Shown here piece after piece: positions 52,746 to 60,693 of a stretch of DNA of 64,000 nt. A program made the translations under genes and the position numbers. The stretch lies in assembly GCA_018701215.1 (NCBI GenBank), contig JABIWH010000021.1, positions 62,001 through 126,000 of the forward strand, written 5' to 3'. The DNA is from Rhodospirillaceae bacterium. Lineage in GTDB: Bacteria; Pseudomonadota; Alphaproteobacteria; GCA-2731375. The first letter of the stretch is position 1, and each line of letters opens with the position of its first letter. Under the pieces are notes generated by a model. The model made no database searches. It was not told the DNA's origin and worked only from the letters and a program-made list of their open reading frames with translations.

Positions 52746-54119
52746 TCACAGCCGGGGCAGACTTTCCTCCGCCGCCAACATGGCGACCGCCGCTTCGAAT
52801 GCCGCCACTGTCTGATCCATATCGTCCGCACCATGGGTGGCCGAGATAACACCGGCACCGGCACCATTGATATCGACACCGCCAATCAGCAGGGCCAGGC
52901 GCAGTTTGTTCATCAGGCCGGGCGGCTTGGCTTTCAAATCCTGATAGGGCACCGACAGTGGATCAAAATTATTGGGATCAATGGCCAGACCAGTGGCATT
53001 CATGAAGACGAAGAAATTCGCCTGCTGGCCATATGCGGCCCAGGCCACGCCGGCACGTTTGAAGCTTTCATTCAGTTTTACCCGCAACTCCTGACCGAAA
53101 GCATCGGCTTTCGCGCAGGCATCGCTGTTGGCGATGATCTCCAGGGTCTTGGTGCCCGCCGCCGCCGAGAGGGGATTGCCATTGAAGGTGCCGGGATGGT
53201 GGATCTTTTCGAAATCCTTGTCCGCCGCCGCCTTGAAATCGAGATGCGCCAGGATATCGGCCCGGCCAACCACGGCGCCGCCGGGCAGGCCGCCGGCCAG
53301 GATCTTGGCCAGGGTCGTCAAATCAGGCTTCACGTCCAACAAGCCCTGGGCCCCGCCCGGGTGCACGCGAAAACCGGTCACCACCTCGTCCATGATCAAC
53401 AACACGCCGTGCTGTTCCGTCAATTCGCGCAACTGCGCGACAAAGCCGGGCGCCAGTGGGATCATTCCGCCACTACCGCCCGTGGGCTCCAGGATCAGGG
53501 CGGCGATGTCGCTATCCGCCTCCAGAGCCTGGGCGACGCCATCAATATTATCGGGGTCGAGGAGGACCACCTGAGCCGCCACCTCCGGCAACACGCCCGG
53601 CGTGGCTGTGCCGTCGAAATGACCGGCCACGCCAAAGGCCATATGGTCATGCCAGCCATGAAAATGCGTACGAAACCGCGCCAGCTTGTTCTTGCCCGTG
53701 AAGGCACGGGCCAGACGCATGGCCATCAAGGTTGCCTCGGTGCCGGACGAGGTGAAGCGGATACGCTCGGCTGACGGCACCAATTTTTTTACCGCCTCGG
53801 CCCAGGCCACCTCGAAACGGTGGGATGAGCCGAAATGGGTGCCCGCCGCCAGGGCCTCCTGAACGCAAACCTCGACCTCGGCATTGCGATGGCCCAGCAT
53901 CAGGGCCCCATGGCCGCCGAAATAATCCACATAGTCATTGCCATCCGCATCCCACTTGCGCGGGCCCTTGGCTGTCTCCACATAGATGCCGTAGGGCGTG
54001 GTATGGCGGGAATCATGAGTGATGGCGGAAGGAAATTGTTCCAAGGCGCGGGCCGCCAGGGCTTGGCTGGACGGCGTCCGGTCCACATAACGATTGACGA
54101 TTGGGGAATTGCTTAACAT
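52746..54119 (-). CDS. Glutamate-1-semialdehyde aminomutase-like class III aminotransferase
   Basis: A 457-residue PLP enzyme of the class III/GSA group. Recognisable parts are DYVDYFGGHGALMLGHRNAEV, the FTSSGTEATLMAMRLARAFTGKNKLARF region, LIMDEVVTGFRVHPGGAQGLLDVKPDLTTLAKILAGGLPGGAVVG, where the lysine of LAKILAGG is the Schiff-base residue, and HPGTFNGNPLSAAAG. The sequence departs from true HemL, so heme synthesis is only one option; transamination of another aldehyde is equally possible. The start is uncertain: ATG 54119 or GTG 54131, both with weak ribosome sites. Shares a divergent region containing an FNR-type box with the small membrane protein gene. Confidence 0.87.
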   Translation of the reverse strand: MLSNSPIVNRYVDRTPSSQALAARALEQFPSAITHDSRHTTPYGIYVETAKGPRKWDADGNDYVDYFGGHGALMLGHRNAEVEVCVQEALAAGTHFGSSHRFEVAWAEAVKKLVPSAERIRFTSSGTEATLMAMRLARAFTGKNKLARFRTHFHGWHDHMAFGVAGHFDGTATPGVLPEVAAQVVLLDPDNIDGVAQALEADSDIAALILEPTGGSGGMIPLAPGFVAQLRELTEQHGVLLIMDEVVTGFRVHPGGAQGLLDVKPDLTTLAKILAGGLPGGAVVGRADILAHLDFKAAADKDFEKIHHPGTFNGNPLSAAAGTKTLEIIANSDACAKADAFGQELRVKLNESFKRAGVAWAAYGQQANFFVFMNATGLAIDPNNFDPLSVPYQDLKAKPPGLMNKLRLALLIGGVDINGAGAGVISATHGADDMDQTVAAFEAAVAMLAAEESLPRL

Positions 54120-54173
54120 CTCTCCACACACCTGTTGTTCGATCCAGAGTTGCTGTTATAGCAAAGCTAGGTC

Positions 54174-54187
54174 TTGATGGATATCAA
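54174..54187. promoter_or_regulatory. Perfect FNR/FixK-type box
   Basis: TTGATGGATATCAA matches the consensus TTGAT-N4-ATCAA without a mismatch, and the symmetry extends to GTCTTGAT...ATCAAGAC (54171-54190). It lies in the 101-base divergent region between the aminotransferase (start 54119) and the small membrane protein (ATG 54221). Its centre at 54180.5 would be at -41.5, the class II position, if transcription begins near 54222, which is at the ATG itself. The motif is visible; control by an oxygen-sensing CRP/FNR regulator is inferred. Confidence 0.6.
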
Positions 54188-54220
54188 GACTGAAGCGCCA
54201 TCCCGTGCTAGACTGCCAAC

Positions 54221-54403
54221 ATGGAAATTGTCTTATTCACCATCGCCGCGATCGTGCTCTACATCGCCGCCGACCGCGGCCTGAATTATGTCGAGATGCG
54301 CCGGGGCGCACGGTTTGAACACCGCAGCTTCATTTTCTTCACCATCCTGGTGACTTTGGCCGTGCTAAGCTTTGGCTTGATCCAAAAAGTTGCCGGCGTC
54401 TGA
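54221..54403 (+). CDS. Small two-helix membrane protein
   Basis: A 60-residue hydrophobic protein (starts MEIVLFTIAAIVLYIAADRG) with two predicted helices (about 3-20 and 36-56) separated by a basic loop (YVEMRRGARFEHRS). I do not recognise the family. The ATG lies 34 bases beyond the FNR-type box and TAGACT (54209-54214) could serve as a -10, so the mRNA may be leaderless. It precedes the ODP/histidine-kinase pair by 145 bases. Whether it is part of that system is unknown. Confidence 0.55.
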   Translation: MEIVLFTIAAIVLYIAADRGLNYVEMRRGARFEHRSFIFFTILVTLAVLSFGLIQKVAGV

Positions 54404-54494
54404 TCTTCAAGTACGCCAAAAGAATTATATCCATTCAAAGGTTGAAGCCGCCGACAAGCGCGGTTTATCTGAAATAGAAACACGCTATTCATTT

Positions 54495-54508
54495 TAGCAA
54501 TATTGCTA
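54495..54508. promoter_or_regulatory. 14-bp perfect palindrome upstream of the ODP gene
   Basis: TAGCAATATTGCTA is a perfect palindrome 40 bases before the ODP-like gene start at 54549, inside a 145-base AT-rich gap (54404-54548). Its position suits an operator, but no known regulator is recognised from the motif. Confidence 0.35.
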
Positions 54509-54548
54509 CTATACATCATTGTTCGAGACCGTAAGGGCAATTAGTTGA

Positions 54549-55328
54549 ATGGCAACCGATGACACTGAAGAAAACAGCAGCGGCGCTTCCGCGATCAACT
54601 ATGACGAATCATTGGCGGTTACCCGTGAAATCTATTGGGTTGGCTTTATGGAGGCCGGCGGCCGGTTGCGTTGCAATCCATATCTTTTGATTGATGGCAG
54701 GGGAGACGACGTCATTCTGTTCGATCCGGGTTCGATTCCGGATTTCCCAAAAATCATGCGCAAGGTCATTGATCTGATTCCACCGCAAAGTATTACCGGC
54801 ATCGTGGTCTCGCACCAAGACCCCGATGTCTGCGGCAATCTGGCGGTGATTGAGGATATCGTCGAAAACCCCGATCTGAAAATCTACGCCCATCTCAACA
54901 CAATTCGCCTGATTGCCCACCTAGGGCTAGCGGGATCGCTGTTGGATGTCGCCGAGATCGATTATCGGCTGACACTGTCGAGCGGCAGGGTTCTTGAGTT
55001 TATTCCAATGCTTTATCTGCATTCCCCCGGCGCCATCGCAACCTATGACAGCCAATCCAAATCGCTGTTCAGCGGCGACGTCTTCGGCGCCATCGGCAGT
55101 GACAACGACCTCTTTTCCAAGACCAATTTCCCGCAAAACATGGACAGTTTCCATCAGGCCTATATGCCGTCCAACAAAGTTCTGCGGCCCGCCATGGAAA
55201 AACTTTCAGGCATGCAGATCGATCGTATCTTGCCCCAGCACGGCGCCGTGCTGGAGGGCGACGATGTCGCCGTAGCGATTGAGCATTTGCGGACCCTGCC
55301 TTGCGGCGTCGATCTAGCGGAAGGCTAG
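54549..55328 (+). CDS. Metallo-beta-lactamase-fold di-iron protein (ODP-like oxygen-binding domain)
   Basis: A 259-residue protein with the flavodiiron-type MBL fold but no flavodoxin domain. Candidate metal ligands align with flavodiiron enzymes: His89-x-Asp91-x-Asp93 in VSHQDPDVCGN, His158 in LHSPGAI, Asp177 in FSGDVFG and His231 in LPQHGAVL; the fourth residue of the first motif is valine rather than histidine. This pattern is that of ODP proteins, which bind oxygen at a di-iron site. The stop is four bases from the start of a histidine kinase gene that lacks a sensor domain, so it may provide the input signal. Oxygen, NO or redox as the signal is inference. Confidence 0.8.
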   Translation: MATDDTEENSSGASAINYDESLAVTREIYWVGFMEAGGRLRCNPYLLIDGRGDDVILFDPGSIPDFPKIMRKVIDLIPPQSITGIVVSHQDPDVCGNLAVIEDIVENPDLKIYAHLNTIRLIAHLGLAGSLLDVAEIDYRLTLSSGRVLEFIPMLYLHSPGAIATYDSQSKSLFSGDVFGAIGSDNDLFSKTNFPQNMDSFHQAYMPSNKVLRPAMEKLSGMQIDRILPQHGAVLEGDDVAVAIEHLRTLPCGVDLAEG

Positions 55329-55332
55329 AGCC

Positions 55333-56355
55333 ATGTGCGCCCTACGCCGGACCGGGATCGACCAAGTCGCACATGTGGTCAACACCAATCGTCAGATGCT
55401 GGAAAAGGCCCTGCAAATGCGCGGGCAAAGCTATTTGGCTGACGTTAAGGCCCAGCTTCTGACCGGCGTGATTTATGAAATGGACAGCAGCCGCAAACGT
55501 CTACTAACCGCGCATCAGCGGCTGAAGGAGGCCATGCATACGGTTTCATTGCAAAAGGAATTGCTGGCGTTGGAAGTCGAACAGCGGGTGAAATCAGAGG
55601 ACACGGCCCATGGCGCACGCTTGCAGGCGGAAGTCGCGAACCGGGCCAGAGGACAACTTCTCGCCAAAATTTCTCACGATGTACTGACACCATTGAATGC
55701 CATCAATGCCTACGCGGAGATGATCGATGACGAGACCCTGGGGCCGTTGGCACCGGCGGGATACAAGAACTATGCTGGCGATATTCGCCGTGCTAGCAAG
55801 CACCTGCATGATCTGATCCGCTCGTTGTTGGAAGCAGCACAGGTCGAAGCCGGTCAATTGCGTATTACGGCCAGTGAAATCGATCTCGTCGAGCTGCGGC
55901 GCGATACGCTGGCGATGCTCGACCATCAGGCGAAACAAAAGGCCATAAGCCTGACGGAAGGCGGCGCACCTAGCGCCCTGCCGATGCATGCGGATCCAGT
56001 CTTGTTACGCCGCCTGATGCTTAATCTGACCACCAATGCCTTGAAATTCACCGAAGCGGGCGGTCAGGTCGGCGTTTCGGTGGAAGCCGCCATCGAGGGC
56101 GGCGCAATCCTGCGCTTTTCCGATAACGGACCGGGGATCGCGGCCGAGGATATTGAAACCGTCTTAACCCCATACGGACAGGTTGGCAGCAAAGCCACGA
56201 CGTCCAGCAACCCTAGCCTGGGTCTAGGCCTGCCCATGGCCAAGGCCATCGCCGAGGCCCACGGCGGCAGCCTCGGCATCGAAAGCGAAGTTGGCATAGG
56301 CACGACCGTGACCGTGATCTTGCCAACAACACATGCCGGCGACAAAGCCGGCTGA
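55333..56355 (+). CDS. Histidine kinase without recognisable sensor domain
   Basis: A 340-residue soluble kinase. Residues 1-105 are helical and charged, with no membrane segment and no PAS or GAF signature. The dimerisation/phosphoacceptor domain has the H-box AKISHDVLTPLNAI (His115), and the ATPase domain has N-box NLTTNALKF (231-239), DNGPGI (264-269) and GLGLP (297-301). Four bases separate it from the ODP-like gene, so the two are probably translationally coupled and the ODP protein may act as its sensory partner. No response regulator lies next to it, so the output is unknown. Confidence 0.88.
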   Translation: MCALRRTGIDQVAHVVNTNRQMLEKALQMRGQSYLADVKAQLLTGVIYEMDSSRKRLLTAHQRLKEAMHTVSLQKELLALEVEQRVKSEDTAHGARLQAEVANRARGQLLAKISHDVLTPLNAINAYAEMIDDETLGPLAPAGYKNYAGDIRRASKHLHDLIRSLLEAAQVEAGQLRITASEIDLVELRRDTLAMLDHQAKQKAISLTEGGAPSALPMHADPVLLRRLMLNLTTNALKFTEAGGQVGVSVEAAIEGGAILRFSDNGPGIAAEDIETVLTPYGQVGSKATTSSNPSLGLGLPMAKAIAEAHGGSLGIESEVGIGTTVTVILPTTHAGDKAG

Positions 56356-56439
56356 CGCGGTTCCGGGCAATTCCGTTGTCGCCGCCAATGGCTTGACGTA
56401 AAATGCGTTTTTCTCACCGCAGGATGTGCGTACCAATAA

Positions 56440-56937
56440 ATGTCAATTCAAACACCTTTCGATCAGTTTCGTGCCGCCGTCAAACCAGAATGGATTGATA
56501 ATAATAAGCATTTGAACATGGGCTACTATATGGTGGTCTTTGATCTGGCGACCGACGAGTTCATGAAATTCGTTCATCTGACCCGGGATCACCGCAAGGA
56601 ACATCAGGTCACCACCTTTTCCCTGGAAGGCCATATCACCTACAACCGGGAAATCGGCGAAGGGGAGCCCATGCGCTTCACTACCCAGCTGTTGGCCTTC
56701 GATGAGAAACGCTTTCACTATATCCATCATATGTATCACGGGACCGAAGGTTATCTGGCCTCGACCAATGAGTTGATGAGCATACATATCTCGTTGGAAA
56801 CGCGGCGCGCCACGCCCATGCAGCCGGCCATTCTGGAACGCCTGGGCGCGATCAAGACGGCGCACGATGGTTTGCCGCAGAATCCCTATATCGGACGGCA
56901 AATCGGCCTGCGCGCGAAAGCGACGACCAATACCTGA
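56440..56937 (+). CDS. Hotdog-fold thioesterase (4HBT_2-type)
   Basis: A 165-residue protein with the acyl-CoA thioesterase pattern: VKPEWIDNNKHLNMGYYMVVFDLATDEF places the Asp-x-N-x-H-x-N motif typical of betainyl-CoA or carnitine-type thioesterases. It would hydrolyse a CoA thioester in the cytoplasm. The ATG at 56440 is preceded by AGGA at a distance of about 14 bases, so the ribosome site is weak. The following SDR gene starts 56 bases downstream. Confidence 0.8.
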   Translation: MSIQTPFDQFRAAVKPEWIDNNKHLNMGYYMVVFDLATDEFMKFVHLTRDHRKEHQVTTFSLEGHITYNREIGEGEPMRFTTQLLAFDEKRFHYIHHMYHGTEGYLASTNELMSIHISLETRRATPMQPAILERLGAIKTAHDGLPQNPYIGRQIGLRAKATTNT

Positions 56938-56993
56938 CAGCAGCACATGACAATGGCGCCTGACAGCCAAAAATTACTGACACGGAGGACGGC

Positions 56994-57764
56994 ATGACAA
57001 ATCCCATGAGCCTGGAAGGGCGCAATATCCTGGTTACCGGCGCGGGCCAAGGCATCGGCAAGGCGACGGCGGAACTGGCCGTTGAACTGGGCGCCAAGGT
57101 GGCCTTGGTCGACGTCAACGGCGATACCTTGGGCGCGGTCGCCGACGCCTTGGGCGATAACGCCAAGGCTTATGTGGGCAGCGTCGCCGAGCCCGGCTTT
57201 GTCCAAGGCATGGTGGCGGACGTGGTGCGTGATTTCGGCGCCGTCCACGGCCTGATGAACAATGCCGGCATCGTCCGCGCGGCGATGATCCACAAGATGC
57301 CCGTGGAAACCTGGCAGCAGGTCATCGATGTCAATCTGACCGGTGTTTTCCTTTGTCTGCAAGAAGTTGGCCGCCATTACATGGAACGCGCCAAGGATGG
57401 CGACGAGGCCCCTGGCGCCATCGTCAATGTCTCCTCGATCGCGGGGCGGCGGGGCACCATCGGGCAGATCAACTATGGCGCGGCCAAGTCCGGCGTGCTG
57501 GGCATCACCATGAGCGCGGCGCGGGAATGGGGCCGCCATGGCATTCGGGTCAATTCAGTCTGTTTCGGCCTGGTGGAAACCCCGATGACGGAAACCGTGC
57601 GGGGCGAAAAATTCCGCGATCAATACATGGCGATGATCCCCATGGGACGCTTTTCGGCCCCGGAGGAAGTCGCCAAGCCGGTCTGCTTCCTGCTATCCGA
57701 AGGCGCCAGTTATGTCACCGGCCAGCACCTGAATATCGACGGCGGCGCCTGTATCGGCATGTAA
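56994..57764 (+). CDS. SDR family oxidoreductase (FabG-like)
   Basis: A 256-residue short-chain dehydrogenase: TGAGQGIG, the MNNAGIV motif, NVSS serine, and catalytic YGAAK in INYGAAKSGVLGITMS. GGAGGA precedes the ATG at 56994. NADP(H) or NAD(H) preference is not clear from the loop (LVDVNG suggests NAD). It follows the thioesterase and precedes the CMD-family gene on the same strand and is likely co-transcribed. Confidence 0.92.
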   Translation: MTNPMSLEGRNILVTGAGQGIGKATAELAVELGAKVALVDVNGDTLGAVADALGDNAKAYVGSVAEPGFVQGMVADVVRDFGAVHGLMNNAGIVRAAMIHKMPVETWQQVIDVNLTGVFLCLQEVGRHYMERAKDGDEAPGAIVNVSSIAGRRGTIGQINYGAAKSGVLGITMSAAREWGRHGIRVNSVCFGLVETPMTETVRGEKFRDQYMAMIPMGRFSAPEEVAKPVCFLLSEGASYVTGQHLNIDGGACIGM

Positions 57765-57823
57765 CCGCCCCGTGTCCGGAAAGGTTCCAACGTCAGCCAA
57801 TAATCAATATCAGAAAGTCCGCC

Positions 57824-58375
57824 ATGCCCCGCATCAAACCACTTGCGCCCGCCGAAATGGATGCCGCCCAACGTAAATTTCATGACCACATCATGGCCGG
57901 TCCGCGCGGCAGCATGGGCGGACCATTCCAGGCCTGGATACACAGTCCTGATTTCGCTGATCGGGCACAAAAGGTCGGCGAATACTGCCGTTTTAACAGC
58001 GCCTTGGAACCGCGCCTGTCGGAACTGGCCATATTGATCACGGCGCGCCAGTGGACGGCGCAGTTCGAATGGTTCGCCCACGCCCCCATGGCCCTGGAGG
58101 GTGGATTATCGGCGGAGATAATCGAGGCCCTGCGCCAGCGCCGGATGCCTGTTTTTGCCCAGGCCGACGAAGCCGCAATCTATGATTTTTGCACCGAACT
58201 GTACCGTGAAAGCCGGGTTTCGGACGCCACCTATGAGGCAACCAAGACGCAGCTGGGAGAACAAGGCGTCGTCGATCTGGTTGGAATTTTGGGCTATTAC
58301 GCGATGGTCTCCATGACCCTGAATGTATTCGAGATGCCGCTTCCCGACGGTGTGGAGCCACCGCTGGAGCCGTAG
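57824..58375 (+). CDS. Carboxymuconolactone decarboxylase (AhpD-like) family protein
   Basis: A 183-residue helical protein. LSELAILITARQWTAQFEWFAHAPMALEGGLSAEIIEALRQ is the recognisable core, in which the usual E-x-x-x...C-x-x-C-H pattern is replaced by a cysteine-free F-E-W-F-A-H segment, so peroxidase-type redox activity is unlikely. It may be a gamma-carboxymuconolactone decarboxylase-like enzyme or a hypothetical helical-bundle protein. The ATG at 57824 lies 59 bases after the SDR gene. Confidence 0.85.
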   Translation: MPRIKPLAPAEMDAAQRKFHDHIMAGPRGSMGGPFQAWIHSPDFADRAQKVGEYCRFNSALEPRLSELAILITARQWTAQFEWFAHAPMALEGGLSAEIIEALRQRRMPVFAQADEAAIYDFCTELYRESRVSDATYEATKTQLGEQGVVDLVGILGYYAMVSMTLNVFEMPLPDGVEPPLEP

Positions 58376-58382
58376 CCGCGAT

Positions 58383-58673
58383 CTACGGCACTTGACGGAA
58401 ATCCGGCCTAACCGGACCAAGCCAATCCTCGGCTGTCACTGACTGCACCCGAGCCGCCCGTGGGCCTTGATGGCAGTGGGCCAGCATAGCATCCACGTCC
58501 CGTTCCGGTCCTGAAAATATCGCCTCGACACTGCCGTCGCCGAGATTGCGCACCCAGCCGCACAAGCCCAGGGCCTGCGCCGTCTCCACCGTCCAGCCAC
58601 GATACCAGACGCCCTGGACCCGGCCTTTGATGATCACCCGAACGCTATGGTCTGAGCGATCGGGGGTGGGCAT
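58383..58673 (-). CDS. acyP: Acylphosphatase
   Basis: A 96-residue ferredoxin-like enzyme that hydrolyses acyl phosphates. The signature is complete: RVIIKGRVQGVWYRGWTVETAQALGLCGWVRNLGDGSVEA, in which the catalytic arginine lies in VQGVWYRG and the asparagine in VRNLGDGS. It begins six bases after the pccA stop, so it is the last gene of a pccB-pccA-acyP transcript. Short spacing and strand agree with co-transcription. Confidence 0.95.
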   Translation of the reverse strand: MPTPDRSDHSVRVIIKGRVQGVWYRGWTVETAQALGLCGWVRNLGDGSVEAIFSGPERDVDAMLAHCHQGPRAARVQSVTAEDWLGPVRPDFRQVP

Positions 58674-58679
58674 GGGATC

Positions 58680-60665
58680 CTACTCGAATTCCAGGATAAC
58701 GTCGTCGACCGCCAGGCTATCGCCAGGGCCCGCCTTAAGGGCGGCAACGGTGCCGTCGCGTTCGGCACGCAGGATATTTTCCATCTTCATGGCCTCGACC
58801 ACCGCCAGGGTTTGCCCGGCCTTGACCTCCTCGCCCGCCGTCACGGCCAGGGAAATGATCAGGCCCGGCATGGGACAGAGTAAATATTTCGAGGTATCGG
58901 GCGGCGCTTTGTGAGGCATCAAGGCCGCCAGTGCCGCGGCCCGGGGCCGGCGAACGGTAACACCTGCTTCGACGCCACCGTGGCGCAACTGGAAACCAGC
59001 CGCCGCCACATCGGCCTGCACCGTCACATGGCGGCCATTGACCGTGCCCGTGAACAAACGCTCGCCCGGCCGCCAATAGCTGCGCACGGCAATCAAACGG
59101 CCATCAAGATCGACATCGAAACCGTCTTCCACCGAAGCCAGCGAAACAGCGTGATAGTCGTCATCCAGGCCCACCACCCAATCGGCGCCGAATGTGGGTC
59201 GGCAATGCGCCAATTGCCCGTCGATTGAGGCAGCACGGGCCGCCCGGCGCTGATGCATCAGCACCCCGGCGGCCAGCAGCACATCCAGCACGACACCGTC
59301 GCGCGGCGCACCGGTGAAGCCATCGGGATATTCTTCATCGATAAAGGCCGTGGTCAGACGGCCTTCAATGAAACGGGGGTGGCTGATCAGGGCGGTCAGA
59401 AAGCTCATGTTGTGATTGATACCGCGCACGTAATAACCATCCAGGGCGGACTGCATGGCGGCGATGGCGGCGGCCCGGTCCCGGCCCTTGGTAACCAGCT
59501 TGGCGATCATCGGGTCGTAGTACATGGTGATCTCTGAACCTTCGACCACGCCGGTATCAACGCGCACGGTGGCATCCTCGGCGGGTGGTTTACAGCGCAC
59601 CAGACGGCCAATGGAGGGCATGAAATTGCGGAATGGGTCCTCGGCATACAGGCGGCATTCGATGGCCCAACCATCGGCCTGGACATCGTCCTGGCCCAGG
59701 CTCATGGGCTCACCGGCGGCGATGCGGATCATTTCCTCGACCAAATCGACGCCATAGACCATTTCAGTCACAGGGTGTTCCACCTGCAGACGGGTGTTCA
59801 TCTCCAGAAAATAGAAATTCCGGTCCTTATCAACGATGAACTCCACGGTCCCGGCCGAGCGGTAATCCACGGCGCGGGCCAGGGCAACTGCTTGTTCACC
59901 CATGGCCTGGCGGGTGGCTTCGTCGAGGAAGGGAGAGGGTGCCTCTTCGATGACTTTTTGATGGCGCCGCTGGATCGAGCATTCACGCTCGCCCAAATAG
60001 ATGCAATTGCCGTGGCCATCGGCCAACACCTGAATTTCGATATGGCGGGGCTGCTCGATAAATTTTTCGGCAAACACCCGGTCATCGCCAAAGCTGGAGC
60101 GCGCCTCGTTCTGGGCCGAGGTGAAACCCTCCCGCGCCTCGGCCTCCGAATAGGCCACCCGCATGCCCTTGCCTCCCCCCCCGGCAGAGGCCTTCAGCAT
60201 CACTGGATAGCCCAGTTGCCCCGCGATCTGGGCCGCATCGTCTTCATCCCGTAGCACTTCCAAATGCCCCGGCACGGAATTGACGCCAGCCTCTTGCGCC
60301 AGTTTCTTGGACGCGATCTTGTCGCCCATGGCCTCGATCGCGCCCACCGGCGGGCCAATAAAGGCAACGCCCATATCCGCCAGTGCCAGGGCAAAAGCAG
60401 GGTTCTCCGAGAGGAAGCCGTAACCCGGATGCACCGCTTCGGCACCGCTGCGTTTGATGGCATCCAGAAGCCGCTCGATAACCAGATAGCTTTCCGCCGC
60501 CGGCGCCGGGCCGATGGCGATGGCCTCGTCGGCCATTTCCACATGCAGGGCGTTGGCATCAGCCTCGGAATAGACCGCCACGGTGGCGATCCCCATGGCG
60601 CGGGCGCTGCGGATAACCCGGCAGGCGATTTCGCCGCGGTTGGCGATGAGAATTTTAGAGAACAT
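58680..60665 (-). CDS. pccA: Propionyl-CoA carboxylase alpha subunit (biotin carboxylase + BCCP)
   Basis: A 661-residue protein with three parts: an ATP-grasp biotin carboxylase (about 1-445; SKILIANRGEIACRVIRSARAMG, KASAGGGGKGMR and EMNTRLQVEHPVTE), a BT linker domain (about 450-580) and a biotinyl domain whose VEAMKMEN holds the biotinylated lysine. The BT domain and sequence favour propionyl-CoA carboxylase over methylcrotonyl-CoA carboxylase. It lies 28 bases after pccB and just before acyP. The ATG at 60665 was preferred over a TTG one codon earlier. Confidence 0.92.
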   Translation of the reverse strand: MFSKILIANRGEIACRVIRSARAMGIATVAVYSEADANALHVEMADEAIAIGPAPAAESYLVIERLLDAIKRSGAEAVHPGYGFLSENPAFALALADMGVAFIGPPVGAIEAMGDKIASKKLAQEAGVNSVPGHLEVLRDEDDAAQIAGQLGYPVMLKASAGGGGKGMRVAYSEAEAREGFTSAQNEARSSFGDDRVFAEKFIEQPRHIEIQVLADGHGNCIYLGERECSIQRRHQKVIEEAPSPFLDEATRQAMGEQAVALARAVDYRSAGTVEFIVDKDRNFYFLEMNTRLQVEHPVTEMVYGVDLVEEMIRIAAGEPMSLGQDDVQADGWAIECRLYAEDPFRNFMPSIGRLVRCKPPAEDATVRVDTGVVEGSEITMYYDPMIAKLVTKGRDRAAAIAAMQSALDGYYVRGINHNMSFLTALISHPRFIEGRLTTAFIDEEYPDGFTGAPRDGVVLDVLLAAGVLMHQRRAARAASIDGQLAHCRPTFGADWVVGLDDDYHAVSLASVEDGFDVDLDGRLIAVRSYWRPGERLFTGTVNGRHVTVQADVAAAGFQLRHGGVEAGVTVRRPRAAALAALMPHKAPPDTSKYLLCPMPGLIISLAVTAGEEVKAGQTLAVVEAMKMENILRAERDGTVAALKAGPGDSLAVDDVILEFE

Positions 60666-60693
60666 CAATACGATACTTTCGAGTTCTACAGTC

